DNA from: Rheinheimera sp. UJ63
GTDB taxonomy: Bacteria; Pseudomonadota; Gammaproteobacteria; Enterobacterales; Alteromonadaceae
DNA length: 64,000 bases
Direction of reading: 5' to 3'
Assembly: GCF_021568285.1 (NCBI RefSeq)
Contig: NZ_JAKGTQ010000001.1
Location: 496,001 to 560,000, forward strand
Position numbers and translations under genes: made by a program. The number at the start of each line of letters is the position of its first letter. The stretch's first letter is position 1. The notes beneath the pieces were generated by a model, which was not told the DNA's origin, made no database searches, and saw only the letters and a program-made list of their open reading frames with translations. Positions 48,973 through 56,623 of the stretch are shown piece by piece.

Positions 48973-49195
48973 ACGTACTTGCACTACTATTTTGGGAAGA
49001 AACAGGGCCTAGTTTTTCAGCTGCTGAGCGGCAGCACACCTGGTTGAACAATTCAGCGACTTACAACTGCGCAAAACTTAACCAGATACACGTATTAAAG
49101 TGACGGATTCTAGCATTAATACCAGCTTGTATCCATGGTAATACCAAAAATTATCCATGTTCCGTTGTACAGCAAAGTTGCTGTATCAAACGTAT

Positions 49196-49220
49196 AAAAA
49201 CCGCCTTGCGGCGGTTTTTT
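49196..49220 (-). terminator. Rho-independent terminator after fabV
   Basis: Stem CCGCC / GGCGG (loop TTGC) extended by A/T pairs, AAAAA upstream and TTTTTT downstream, so it is symmetrical. On the minus strand it follows the fabV stop by 18 bp and precedes the nqrA promoter region. Confidence 0.85.
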
Positions 49221-49237
49221 CAGCTGAGTCAATACGA

Positions 49238-50431
49238 CTAATTGATAAGGTTCTGCAACGGCACTAAGGCTTCAACATCAGCGGTATAATCAACGTGCTG
49301 GTAACCGAAACCAAACAGCCGTAAAAATTCATTGTGGTAACCCACATAGTCAGTCAGGGTATCAATGTTTTCGGTGGTCACTTGTTGCCATAAGTCTTTT
49401 ACGGTTTGCTGTACATGATCGCTTAATTCTTTTCCATCCATGCGTAAACGACCCGCTTCATCAAGCGTTGGCGTAGCGCTATATAATCCCTGACGGAACA
49501 AGCCATTAATTTGCTCAATACAGCCTTCATGGGTACCTTCTTCTTTCATCACGCGGTACAGCAATGAAATATACAACGGCATGATCGGAATGGCGGAGCT
49601 GGCTTGCGTGACTAAGGCTTTTAACGACGCCACATAGGCTTTGCCTTTTTTGCTGGCTAAGCTCGCCGTAATGGCCGCAGCGGCCCGGTCAAGATCTTCT
49701 TTGGCTTTACCAATGGTCGCCTTGCCGTAGATAGGCCACGTTAATTCTTTACCAATATAGGTGTAAGCGACGGTCTGACAATTATCGGCTAACACACCGG
49801 CTGCATCTAATTGGCTTAACCAACGTTCCCAATCTTCGCCACCCATCACTTTAACAGTGTTAAAGATCTCGTCATCGTTTGCGGGCTCTACTGACACTTC
49901 TTCAATTTCACGTTTAGAGGTATTGAGGTTTTTTGCAGTGTAAGATTGGCCAATCGGTTTTAATACCGAACTAAACACTTCACCCGTAACAGGATCTTTA
50001 CGCCGAGGGGCGGCTAAGCTGTAGACGACCAGATCAATTTTGCCCATTTCACTGCGAATGGTTTCAATGGCTTGCGCTTTTAATTCATCGGTAAAAGCGT
50101 CACCGTTTAAATGTTTGTTCCAAACACCCGCCGCATTAGCCGCAGCTTCAAAAGCGGCGGTGTTATACCAACCCGCAGAACCGGTTTTGTTGTCACTCGG
50201 GGCTTTTTCGAAAAAGATACCAAGGGTATTGGCACCCGAACCGAAAGTGGCGGTAATTCTTGAGGCTAAACCATAGCCCGTTGAAGCACCAATCACTAAC
50301 ACGTTTTTCGGGCCATTTGTCACGGCCCCTTGCGCTTTTACATAAGCAATTTGTTCATTTACATGTTCTGCACAGCCAACTGGGTGTGCATTAGTACAGA
50401 TAAAACCACGAATTTTAGGTTGAATAACCAT
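49238..50431 (-). CDS. fabV: Enoyl-ACP reductase FabV (NADH)
   Basis: 397 residues. Last step of the fatty-acid elongation cycle, reducing trans-2-enoyl-ACP. The active-site pair Y235-x8-K244 (TWPIYGKATIGKAK) and the nucleotide loop GASTGYGLASR identify FabV rather than FabI, whose spacing is Y-x6-K. FabV enzymes are known to resist triclosan. Start MVIQPKIRGFICTNAHPVGC is the normal N-terminus, with AGGACT before the ATG. Alone between its terminator and bolA. Whether a FabI also exists in this genome cannot be told. Confidence 0.96.
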   Translation of the reverse strand: MVIQPKIRGFICTNAHPVGCAEHVNEQIAYVKAQGAVTNGPKNVLVIGASTGYGLASRITATFGSGANTLGIFFEKAPSDNKTGSAGWYNTAAFEAAANAAGVWNKHLNGDAFTDELKAQAIETIRSEMGKIDLVVYSLAAPRRKDPVTGEVFSSVLKPIGQSYTAKNLNTSKREIEEVSVEPANDDEIFNTVKVMGGEDWERWLSQLDAAGVLADNCQTVAYTYIGKELTWPIYGKATIGKAKEDLDRAAAAITASLASKKGKAYVASLKALVTQASSAIPIMPLYISLLYRVMKEEGTHEGCIEQINGLFRQGLYSATPTLDEAGRLRMDGKELSDHVQQTVKDLWQQVTTENIDTLTDYVGYHNEFLRLFGFGYQHVDYTADVEALVPLQNLIN

Positions 50432-50514
50432 AAAGAGTCCTGCTGTTGTCTTGAGTAAAGTAGCGCTAGTGTAAAACTTTAACGCAAAAAACAGGTCGGA
50501 TCAGCTAATAATGA

Positions 50515-50847
50515 TCATGACGAGGCTTTATCTGTTTTGCTACCACCGAAACATTTGGGCGAAGCCGGGGGTTTTTCTGCGTAGTATTCATACCATTCTG
50601 AAGGAGTATAAGTATGTAACGCCAAAGCGTGAATTTTCTCTGCCAGCTCTTCCGCGACGATGGCATTAACCGCACGATGCCGCTGTAACAAGCGCATGCC
50701 GTTAAAAGCGGGCGTGACGATGACGACTTTAAAATGAGACTCTGAACCTGCGGGCACATTATGATTGGCACTTTCGTTGACCACATCAAGAAACACCGGG
50801 TTAAAAGCATCCAATAATTTTTGCTCTATTGCAGTATGTATTAACAT
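50515..50847 (-). CDS. bolA: BolA family transcriptional / Fe-S regulator
   Basis: 110 residues. FLDVVNESANHNVPAGSESHFKV and LALHTYTPSEW are BolA signatures; the invariant His in ALALHTY binds a shared 2Fe-2S with monothiol glutaredoxin. The C-terminal tail with SPKCFGG matches E. coli BolA (SPPCRG). ATG 50847 follows AAGGAG; the frame runs ten codons further to an ATG without a ribosome site. In E. coli bolA-yajG-ampG are neighbours; here the same genes are nearby with bolA divergent. Confidence 0.93.
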   Translation of the reverse strand: MLIHTAIEQKLLDAFNPVFLDVVNESANHNVPAGSESHFKVVIVTPAFNGMRLLQRHRAVNAIVAEELAEKIHALALHTYTPSEWYEYYAEKPPASPKCFGGSKTDKASS

Positions 50848-51091
50848 TGCCGTTCTGCTCCTTTGGGTGTCCTTCATTGTATTTTAGCCAAGGCCGTGAC
50901 GTTTGTCTTGCTCACGGTAAGCGCGCAGCGTTAAATCATCGCTAAACCAATAAGCATACAGCTAAAATAAATTTTTTTATGCTAACGTAATACTGCACTA
51001 GCGATAATTCGAACCACGCCAGAGGGATTGCTGTTGTCGCTACCTGCTGGGCGTGTCAAAATGCCAGCCTTACTATTGAGATGAAGTGGTT

Positions 51092-52252
51092 ATGAATACG
51101 CAGTTTACGCTTGGTTCTATCAGTCTTACCTTACATCGTTGGCCCTTAGCGCAGCCGAATCATAGTCTCCAAGCCTGGGATGCCGCAGACGAGCTAATTC
51201 TCACTCAAGCCCTACCTTTACTCTCTGATTTAACGCAGCGTTTAGCCACGCCGCCTAAAGTGTTGATCATTAATGATGCCTTCGGTGCTTTATCCTGTGG
51301 GCTGGGTGCCGGTTCGCAGGTATTAATGCAAGATTCAGTGCTTGCACAGCTGGCTTGTCGTTATAACCGTACCCAAAATCACTTGGATAATGCGGACATC
51401 ACAGAATTATCCAGCCTTGATGCCTTACCAGACGCCCCTGATCTGGTGCTATTAAAAGTGCCGCAAAACCACAGTTATTTAGCTCATATCCTTGCCGCAC
51501 TCAGCCAAGTGATGACCCAAGAAACGCAACTGGTGGTGGCGGCCAAAGCAAAAGATATTACCAAGCAAGTACTGGCACTTTTTAGCCATTATATTGGGCC
51601 CACCCAGGCGTCACTGACCGAAAAAAAATGTCGGTATATTCAAAGCCAATGGCAGGCCGATGCCACTCAGCGCGATGCCCCTGCCGCCATGCGTTGGCCA
51701 CTTGATGATAGCCACTTTACCTTGGTTAACTATGCCAATGTGTTCGCGCGAGAAAAACTCGATATTGGCGCCCGTTTGTTTTTAGCGCATTTACCCAAAG
51801 TGGCACCCGGCAGTCGTGTCATTGATTTGGGCTGTGGCAATGGCGTATTGAGTTTACAGTTGTTAGCGCAACAACCGGATTGCAAACTGATTTTAACCGA
51901 TGAATCCTATTTGGCTATCGCCTCGGCACAAGCCACCCTTAGCGAAAACCTGCCTGAACGACTTGGCGATTGTCAATTTGTTGCCGATGACTGCCTAACA
52001 CAGCAAGCGGAGCACAGTGCAGACTGGATTATTTGTAATCCGCCTTTTCATCAGCAAAATGCCGTCACCACCCATGTGGCAAGCCAAATGTTTCGTGATG
52101 CGAAACGTGTCTTAAAAACCGGCGGACGACTGCGTATTGTGGCCAATCGCCACTTGCCTTATAAGCTGCAGTTAGAAAAGTTATTTGGACATTGCCAGCA
52201 ATTAGCGGCTAACCCAAAATTTGTTATTTTAGAGTCCATCAAAAGGAGTTAA
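51092..52252 (+). CDS. rlmG: 23S rRNA (guanine-1835-N2)-methyltransferase RlmG
   Basis: 386 residues. Two tandem Rossmann-like halves: the N-terminal one degenerate (NDAFGALSCGL), the C-terminal one with the SAM loop IDLGCGNGVLSL and the base-binding NPPFHQ. The N-terminus (LQAWDAADE) and C-terminus (IVANRHLPY, LFGHC) fit RlmG rather than the similar RsmC. ATG 51092 is used; an in-frame GTG lies two codons upstream. It is followed after 2 bp by the yajG-type gene, so they share a transcript. Confidence 0.92.
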   Translation: MNTQFTLGSISLTLHRWPLAQPNHSLQAWDAADELILTQALPLLSDLTQRLATPPKVLIINDAFGALSCGLGAGSQVLMQDSVLAQLACRYNRTQNHLDNADITELSSLDALPDAPDLVLLKVPQNHSYLAHILAALSQVMTQETQLVVAAKAKDITKQVLALFSHYIGPTQASLTEKKCRYIQSQWQADATQRDAPAAMRWPLDDSHFTLVNYANVFAREKLDIGARLFLAHLPKVAPGSRVIDLGCGNGVLSLQLLAQQPDCKLILTDESYLAIASAQATLSENLPERLGDCQFVADDCLTQQAEHSADWIICNPPFHQQNAVTTHVASQMFRDAKRVLKTGGRLRIVANRHLPYKLQLEKLFGHCQQLAANPKFVILESIKRS

Positions 52253-52254
52253 TA

Positions 52255-52806
52255 ATGCGTTATTTATCGCTGGTATTACTGCTACTCGTTGCCGGTTGTG
52301 CCACCAAGGTACCGTCGTTTATCGTGGCACCACAAATTTTTTGGCCACAAACAACTGAACTCAGCGGCCGTCAATTTAGTTTTTCGGTGGTTGATTTGCG
52401 TCCAAGAACGCACAGTTTAACCATTCAGCAGGGGGGGAATGAAAATAACTATCGAACCTCTAATGATGTTCGTTTTCAGTTAGAAAAAACCGTGGCGGCT
52501 GCCCTAACCGAGCAAGGCGCAAACTTACTTGGCCAGCAAGGCACGCAATTAAAAATTCAAATTAACCAATTACAAGCGAACGTTCAACAACGGCCGCTTG
52601 ATCATCTAGTGACCAATCAAGTCGCGCTAACCATCTTTATCCAACGTGATGATGGTAGCTTTACTAAATCCTATGCCGGTGATAGCAGCTATACCGCCCC
52701 TTTTAAAGTCGATTTAGCTGCGGTAGAACGTGAACTACGTATTCTAACTGAGCAAGTGTTAAACCAATTACTGCAAGATCCTACTTGGAAATCTGAGCTG
52801 AACTAA
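52255..52806 (+). CDS. yajG: YajG-family lipoprotein
   Basis: 183 residues. Signal peptide with lipobox VAGC (Cys 15), then a beta-rich domain with FSVVDLRPRTHSL and a conserved ELRILTEQVLNQLL helix, resembling YajG (DUF3823-like lipoprotein of unknown role). AAAGGAG lies seven bases before the ATG. In E. coli yajG lies directly upstream of ampG; here a cyclophilin and an unknown gene are between them. Residues after the signal (VAPQIFWP) give no further clue. Confidence 0.82.
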   Translation: MRYLSLVLLLLVAGCATKVPSFIVAPQIFWPQTTELSGRQFSFSVVDLRPRTHSLTIQQGGNENNYRTSNDVRFQLEKTVAAALTEQGANLLGQQGTQLKIQINQLQANVQQRPLDHLVTNQVALTIFIQRDDGSFTKSYAGDSSYTAPFKVDLAAVERELRILTEQVLNQLLQDPTWKSELN

Positions 52807-52816
52807 AGGAGCATTT

Positions 52817-53398
52817 ATGAAACAACTTATGTTTATCATGTTACTGCTGTGCGGCGTTTCGGCGCACGCGGGGCAATTTATGCAACCTGATAACTTGTTT
52901 CCTAAAGTGAAATTTATGACCTCACATGGCGATATCGTGGTGGAATTAGATCGCAGCCGCGCGCCATTGAGCGTCAATAATTTTTTAAGCTATGTTAAAA
53001 AAAACGCTTACAACAATACGGTATTCCATCGGCTCGTGCCGGGTTTTGTATTGCAAGGGGGTGGCTATACCCCCGATTACAAAGAGATTGACACGCTAAA
53101 GCCAGTCTTTAACGAGTCAGGTAATGGCCTAAAAAATCAACTCGGCTCCCTGGCGATGGCACGCTTAAACGATCCGCATAGTGCGGTCAGTCAATTCTAT
53201 TTCAATCTGGAAGATAACAGCAGTTTAGATCCGGGCAGTCGTTGGGGCTATGCCGTATTTGGGCAAGTGGTTTCCGGTATGGAAGTACTCGAGAAAATCC
53301 AAAATGTTGAGACTGAAATCAATCAGCAAACCGGCTGGAGCGATGTTCCGATAGAGCCGGTGATACTAAAAATGGTCATTCTGCTCCCACAAGAGTAA
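52817..53398 (+). CDS. ppiA: Periplasmic cyclophilin-type peptidyl-prolyl isomerase
   Basis: 193 residues. Signal peptide of about 18 residues ending SAHA, then one cyclophilin domain: FHRLVPGFVLQGGGYT holds the catalytic Arg, and GSLAMARLNDPHSAVSQFYFNL the binding pocket, as in E. coli PpiA. It assists folding of exported proteins. AAGGAG precedes the ATG; it lies 10 bp after the lipoprotein gene, so both are part of the rlmG transcript. Confidence 0.92.
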   Translation: MKQLMFIMLLLCGVSAHAGQFMQPDNLFPKVKFMTSHGDIVVELDRSRAPLSVNNFLSYVKKNAYNNTVFHRLVPGFVLQGGGYTPDYKEIDTLKPVFNESGNGLKNQLGSLAMARLNDPHSAVSQFYFNLEDNSSLDPGSRWGYAVFGQVVSGMEVLEKIQNVETEINQQTGWSDVPIEPVILKMVILLPQE

Positions 53399-53441
53399 TT
53401 TTGACTATACTTCGGTAAAGGCTTTTTGGCGGAACTGAAGT

Positions 53442-53762
53442 ATGGCCACTCATTTTACTGATGAAAAATCTCGGCAATTGGTGTTTTATGCCTCGCGTTT
53501 TTTGCGCGGCCAATTGCCACATCATGAATTGCATTTGTTTATTTGGGATACCCTAGAAGAATGGGCGGCTTTGCAACAGCGCCCCACTGCCCCCCCTCAC
53601 CCGCAAGAACGTGTATTTTGGTATTTGCTGCATCAGCTGGAATTTTGGCCTGAACAGCAGCTATTGCACAACAAAAGATTGAAGCGCAACTTACAACTTT
53701 GCCTAGGCTTTATCGTCGGTAAAGCTCAAAGACCGCTCAATTGTGTGGGCTTAAGGCCCTAA
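53442..53762 (+). CDS. Conserved-looking hypothetical protein
   Basis: 106 residues; I do not recognise a family with certainty. No signal peptide or membrane segment. It is rich in aromatic and His residues (HHELHLFIWDTLEEW, ERVFWYLLHQLEFWPE) and Leu/Arg-rich at the end, with a predicted mostly helical fold. The reading frame has normal codon use for the region and a start near GAAC-TGAAG. It lies 43 bp after the cyclophilin and 103 bp before ampG, so it may be the last gene of the rlmG-yajG-ppiA transcript. Role unknown. Confidence 0.7.
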   Translation: MATHFTDEKSRQLVFYASRFLRGQLPHHELHLFIWDTLEEWAALQQRPTAPPHPQERVFWYLLHQLEFWPEQQLLHNKRLKRNLQLCLGFIVGKAQRPLNCVGLRP

Positions 53763-53865
53763 ACCGAAAATCTGCATTAAAAACCGTTACTTTTCAAATT
53801 CATGCTCTTTGCTGTGAGCAGCGTGTCTGTTAAGGTTTGCCTTCAGATAATTCAGGATCGGCCAG

Positions 53866-55233
53866 ATGACACTCGGTAAACAACAAGGCGCAGCGCAAAG
53901 CTGGCGGCAAACGCTGCAAAGCTATCAAGATATCCGCCTGCTTTTCATCTTTTTTATGGGTTGTGCCTCTGGTTTTCCTTGGGTATTAATTGGCTCAAAT
54001 ATGAGTGGATGGCTAAGTGATGCAGGGCTATCGCGCACGGCCATTGGTTATTTTGGCTCAGTCTTTATTGTCTACGCCTTAAATTTTTTATGGGCGCCTT
54101 TACTTGACCGCGTCAAACTACCGCTGCTTTATACCTGGCTAGGTATGCGCCGGAGTTGGATCCTACTGATGCAAAGCATTATGTTATGCGCCACTATCGC
54201 CATTGCTTTTACCGAACCGAGCCAAAGCCTGTTGCTGACCTCGCTGCTGGCAATGGCCATTGCGCTGTCATCAGCCACCCAAGATGTGGCCATTGATGCC
54301 TATCGAATTGAAATGATCGGTGATGATAAAGTGCGAGTCGCACCGGCCGCGGCTATGGGGGTGATTGGTTGGTGGACCGGTTATTCCTTGCCCGGCTACT
54401 TGGCTTTTGCCAATGCCGATCAATATGGTTGGCCTGCCGTATATCTGGGTATGGCGTTAGTGATCGTGCTATTAATGTTCTTTACCTTAATCAGTAAAGA
54501 ACCCCTAAATCAACGTGATCTTTTGCAGCAGCAAGCGGCCGCTCGTCATAGCGCGGCAGTCGGCAAGCAAGTTGCCCGCCCTTATCTGATTTGGTTAACC
54601 GTAACCGTGCTCGAGCCCTTTTTGGATTTCTTTCGCCGTAACGGTTGGCAGTTATCGTTAGCGATCCTCAGTTTTGTGTTTTTATTTAAAGTGGGTGAAG
54701 CGTTCTTAGGCCGCATGTCAGTGCCGTTTTATAAAGAAATTGGTTTTTCAAATGAGCAAATTGCCGAATACTCTAAATTGGTTGGTTGGTTTGCCACCAT
54801 TGTCTTTACCCTACTCGGTAGTGCCATCAATATTCGTTTTGGTATCGTGCGCGGCTTATTTATTGGCGGTATCGCCATGGCAGCCAGTAATTTGATGTTT
54901 GCTTGGATCGCCTTAGTCGGGCCAAAACCCGAGTTATTTATTGCCGCCATTTTAGTCGATAACTTTACCGCTGCTTTTTCCACCGTCGCCTTTGTGTCTT
55001 TCTTAACCTGGCTAACCGGCCGCGCTTTTACTGCTACCCAATACGCACTGCTCGCCTCTTTGGGTAATTTAGGTCGTACCACCTTAGCTTCTTTTAGTGG
55101 TGAAATGGTAGATTTACTGGGGGGCAATTGGGCGTTGTTTTTTGTTTTCACCTCGTTAATGGTGATCCCCGGTTTATTGCTGTTATTGTGGGTAGGTAAA
55201 CGGTTACAGCAACGTGAACAAGCGCAACAATAA
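53866..55233 (+). CDS. ampG: Muropeptide permease AmpG
   Basis: 455 residues. Major-facilitator protein with about 12-14 helices that imports anhydro-muropeptides for wall recycling. N-terminus FMGCASGFPWVLIGSNMSGWL, then GYFGSVFIVYALNFLWAPLLDR and SSATQDVAIDAYRIE are AmpG signatures. In beta-lactamase-inducing species its substrates signal through AmpR; no ampC or ampR is here. A long bidirectional hairpin follows. The nearness of bolA and yajG matches the E. coli order. Confidence 0.95.
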   Translation: MTLGKQQGAAQSWRQTLQSYQDIRLLFIFFMGCASGFPWVLIGSNMSGWLSDAGLSRTAIGYFGSVFIVYALNFLWAPLLDRVKLPLLYTWLGMRRSWILLMQSIMLCATIAIAFTEPSQSLLLTSLLAMAIALSSATQDVAIDAYRIEMIGDDKVRVAPAAAMGVIGWWTGYSLPGYLAFANADQYGWPAVYLGMALVIVLLMFFTLISKEPLNQRDLLQQQAAARHSAAVGKQVARPYLIWLTVTVLEPFLDFFRRNGWQLSLAILSFVFLFKVGEAFLGRMSVPFYKEIGFSNEQIAEYSKLVGWFATIVFTLLGSAINIRFGIVRGLFIGGIAMAASNLMFAWIALVGPKPELFIAAILVDNFTAAFSTVAFVSFLTWLTGRAFTATQYALLASLGNLGRTTLASFSGEMVDLLGGNWALFFVFTSLMVIPGLLLLLWVGKRLQQREQAQQ

Positions 55234-55240
55234 AGCATTA

Positions 55241-55299
55241 AAAAAGCCGCTTATCGCGCCATGTTTAACCCACTAACATGACACGAAGAGCGGCTTTTT
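55241..55299. terminator. Bidirectional terminator between ampG and the XRE gene
   Basis: Outer perfect stem AAAAAGCCGCT / AGCGGCTTTTT (55241-55251 and 55289-55299) enclosing an inner stem CATGTT / AACATG (55260-55265 and 55275-55280). It can stop ampG on the plus strand and the XRE gene on the minus strand. Confidence 0.85.
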
Positions 55300-55314
55300 A
55301 AGTTGTTGTGCTGG

Positions 55315-55557
55315 CTAGCCGTTAGTTAACTGCAGTAAACCTTCGGCAGGATCAACCTCAAGCGCTTGGCAATAACGCACAAACTCGACGACATCCAATC
55401 TACGTTCTTGATTTTCAACCTTACCAATAAAGGAATGCGGTGTGCCTAATAACTCAGACAAACTGCGCATAGTGTGACCTTTCTCTTGTCGTTGTCGTTT
55501 TAACCAAACGCAAAGCCGTTTATTTTCATCAGAAATGACACTTTTCGTACCTTTCAT
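55315..55557 (-). CDS. Small XRE-family DNA-binding regulator
   Basis: 80 residues, nearly all one HTH_XRE domain (about 14-72): LKRQRQEKGHTMRSLSELLGTPHSFIGKVENQERRLDVVEFVRYCQAL-type with the recognition helix at HSFIGKVEN. No effector or toxin domain. Starts with GGAG nine bases upstream. It stands alone: downstream is the ampG terminator, upstream an AT-rich gap with a TATAAT and a short palindrome, so self-regulation is plausible. XRE proteins of this size may be phage or toxin-antitoxin remnants, but no partner is adjacent. Confidence 0.85.
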   Translation of the reverse strand: MKGTKSVISDENKRLCVWLKRQRQEKGHTMRSLSELLGTPHSFIGKVENQERRLDVVEFVRYCQALEVDPAEGLLQLTNG

Positions 55558-55572
55558 TTTTTTTATTCTCCG

Positions 55573-55598
55573 AGCGTGTTACGCTTTTATTTATTATA
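55573..55598 (-). promoter_or_regulatory. Candidate promoter and operator of the XRE gene
   Basis: On the minus strand a TATAAT (55598-55593) is followed by the palindrome AGCGT-AAC-ACGCT (55585-55573), between the likely RNA start and the start codon. No matching -35 at 17 bases. The palindrome is the best candidate for self-binding by the XRE protein. Confidence 0.4.
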
Positions 55599-55805
55599 GT
55601 TTATGCGCTCCCTGCAATTTTTGGTTGTTGTGGTCTTGCTTGACTGACACGGGTGTAACTAGTAACTAATATCACAGGTTGCGATAAGCGTACAGATTTT
55701 CAGGTTAAAAAATCAGGCGGTTAACAAGATTAATACGTTTTAAAAATATCAGCGTAAATGAGTATCTTTTTGAGTATCGGCGGCGCAAAGCGCCATGAGG
55801 AAACA

Positions 55806-55979
55806 ATGGTTAGATTAGTCTTCTTGTTACCATTATTAATGAGTTTAGGTTGGTATTTGTTCTTACGCAACTACGGCATCCCCTTAAAACAAGGCCTCCG
55901 GGGCTTTATTTATATCGGGGCTTTTAACGCTATTATCGCATTAGTGTTGTGGGCGTTAATTCTTATCACCAATCGTTGA
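55806..55979 (+). CDS. Small two-helix membrane protein
   Basis: 57 residues. Two hydrophobic segments (about 3-20 and 34-54) joined by a basic loop RNYGIPLKQGLRG; likely inner-membrane with both ends on the same side. ATG 55806 follows GAGGAAA at normal spacing; the frame opens 16 codons earlier but that part includes a GGCGC-AAA-GCGCC hairpin and is probably leader RNA. I do not recognise the family. Followed by a hairpin; erpA comes towards it. Confidence 0.68.
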   Translation: MVRLVFLLPLLMSLGWYLFLRNYGIPLKQGLRGFIYIGAFNAIIALVLWALILITNR

Positions 55980-55986
55980 GCACCCT

Positions 55987-56018
55987 AAAAAACGGTATCT
56001 GTGTTAAAACAGATACCG
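55987..56018 (-). terminator. Terminator after erpA
   Basis: Perfect ten-base stem CGGTATCTGT / ACAGATACCG (55993-56002 and 56009-56018), six-base loop; on the minus strand it is followed by six T. An outer pair CACCCT / AGGGTG (55981-55986 and 56030-56035) could serve the plus-strand small gene. Confidence 0.8.
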
Positions 56019-56072
56019 CTACATTGTTCAGGGTGAAAAGCTTACGCCAGAGCAGCGTAAAGTATGAGCGGG

Positions 56073-56414
56073 TTATACCGAAAAAGAAGAACCACAACCA
56101 CAGGTTGTCGTTGCGTTCGGATTTTGCACAATAAAACGGCTGCCTTGTAAGCCTTCGGTGTAGTCAACCACCCCACCCATCAAGTACTGTAAACTCATCG
56201 GGTCAACAACCATGGCCACGCCTTGCTTTTCAATTAACAAGTCGCCTTCATTCACTTTTTCATCGAAGGTAAAGCCATATTGAAAACCTGAGCAACCACC
56301 GCCGGTGATATAAACCCGCAGCTTTAAATCCGGATTTTCTTCTTCACTGACTAGGGTAGCGACTTTACGCGCAGCCGCATCGGTAAACTCTATAGGGATC
56401 TGTAATTCAGACAT
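56073..56414 (-). CDS. erpA: Iron-sulfur insertion protein ErpA
   Basis: 113 residues. A-type carrier that delivers Fe-S clusters to targets such as IspG. The three cluster cysteines are C41 ([11 protein letters not shown]), C105 and C107 (TCGCGSSF). ATG 56414 follows GGAG at five bases; the six-codon longer frame lacks such a site. It stands alone. In relatives erpA often neighbours hemL, which here is about 3.5 kb away, with a clc gene and hemJ between. Confidence 0.94.
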   Translation of the reverse strand: MSELQIPIEFTDAAARKVATLVSEEENPDLKLRVYITGGGCSGFQYGFTFDEKVNEGDLLIEKQGVAMVVDPMSLQYLMGGVVDYTEGLQGSRFIVQNPNATTTCGCGSSFSV

Positions 56415-56623
56415 GGTGGCTCCAACCAGCATAACAACGGAGGCAATTATCTAATACCTGACTAATTTATTCAAGTATTAGGCGCAAGTGAGCGATAATA
56501 GTTCAGCACGCGCGCATGACGCGACCGAAACGTGCTGACCAACAGTACGCCGCGCTAACCAGCACGTCAGTACTCATTTTTGGCGCAACTATGTTAAGCT
56601 TCGTTTAATTTAATCCACTTAGC

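Noticed and set aside
50884-50961. A 25-codon open stretch on the minus strand just upstream of bolA, reading like a protein C-terminus (ends ...REQDKRHGLG, stop).
   Set aside because: Codon use looks gene-like and it might be a remnant of a lost gene, but a stop codon precedes it, it has no start and it is too short to call a gene or pseudogene.
54729-55238. 169-codon open frame on the minus strand opposite ampG.
   Set aside because: Composition is that of an antisense shadow of a membrane protein gene; ampG is certain, and no ribosome site or family signature is seen.
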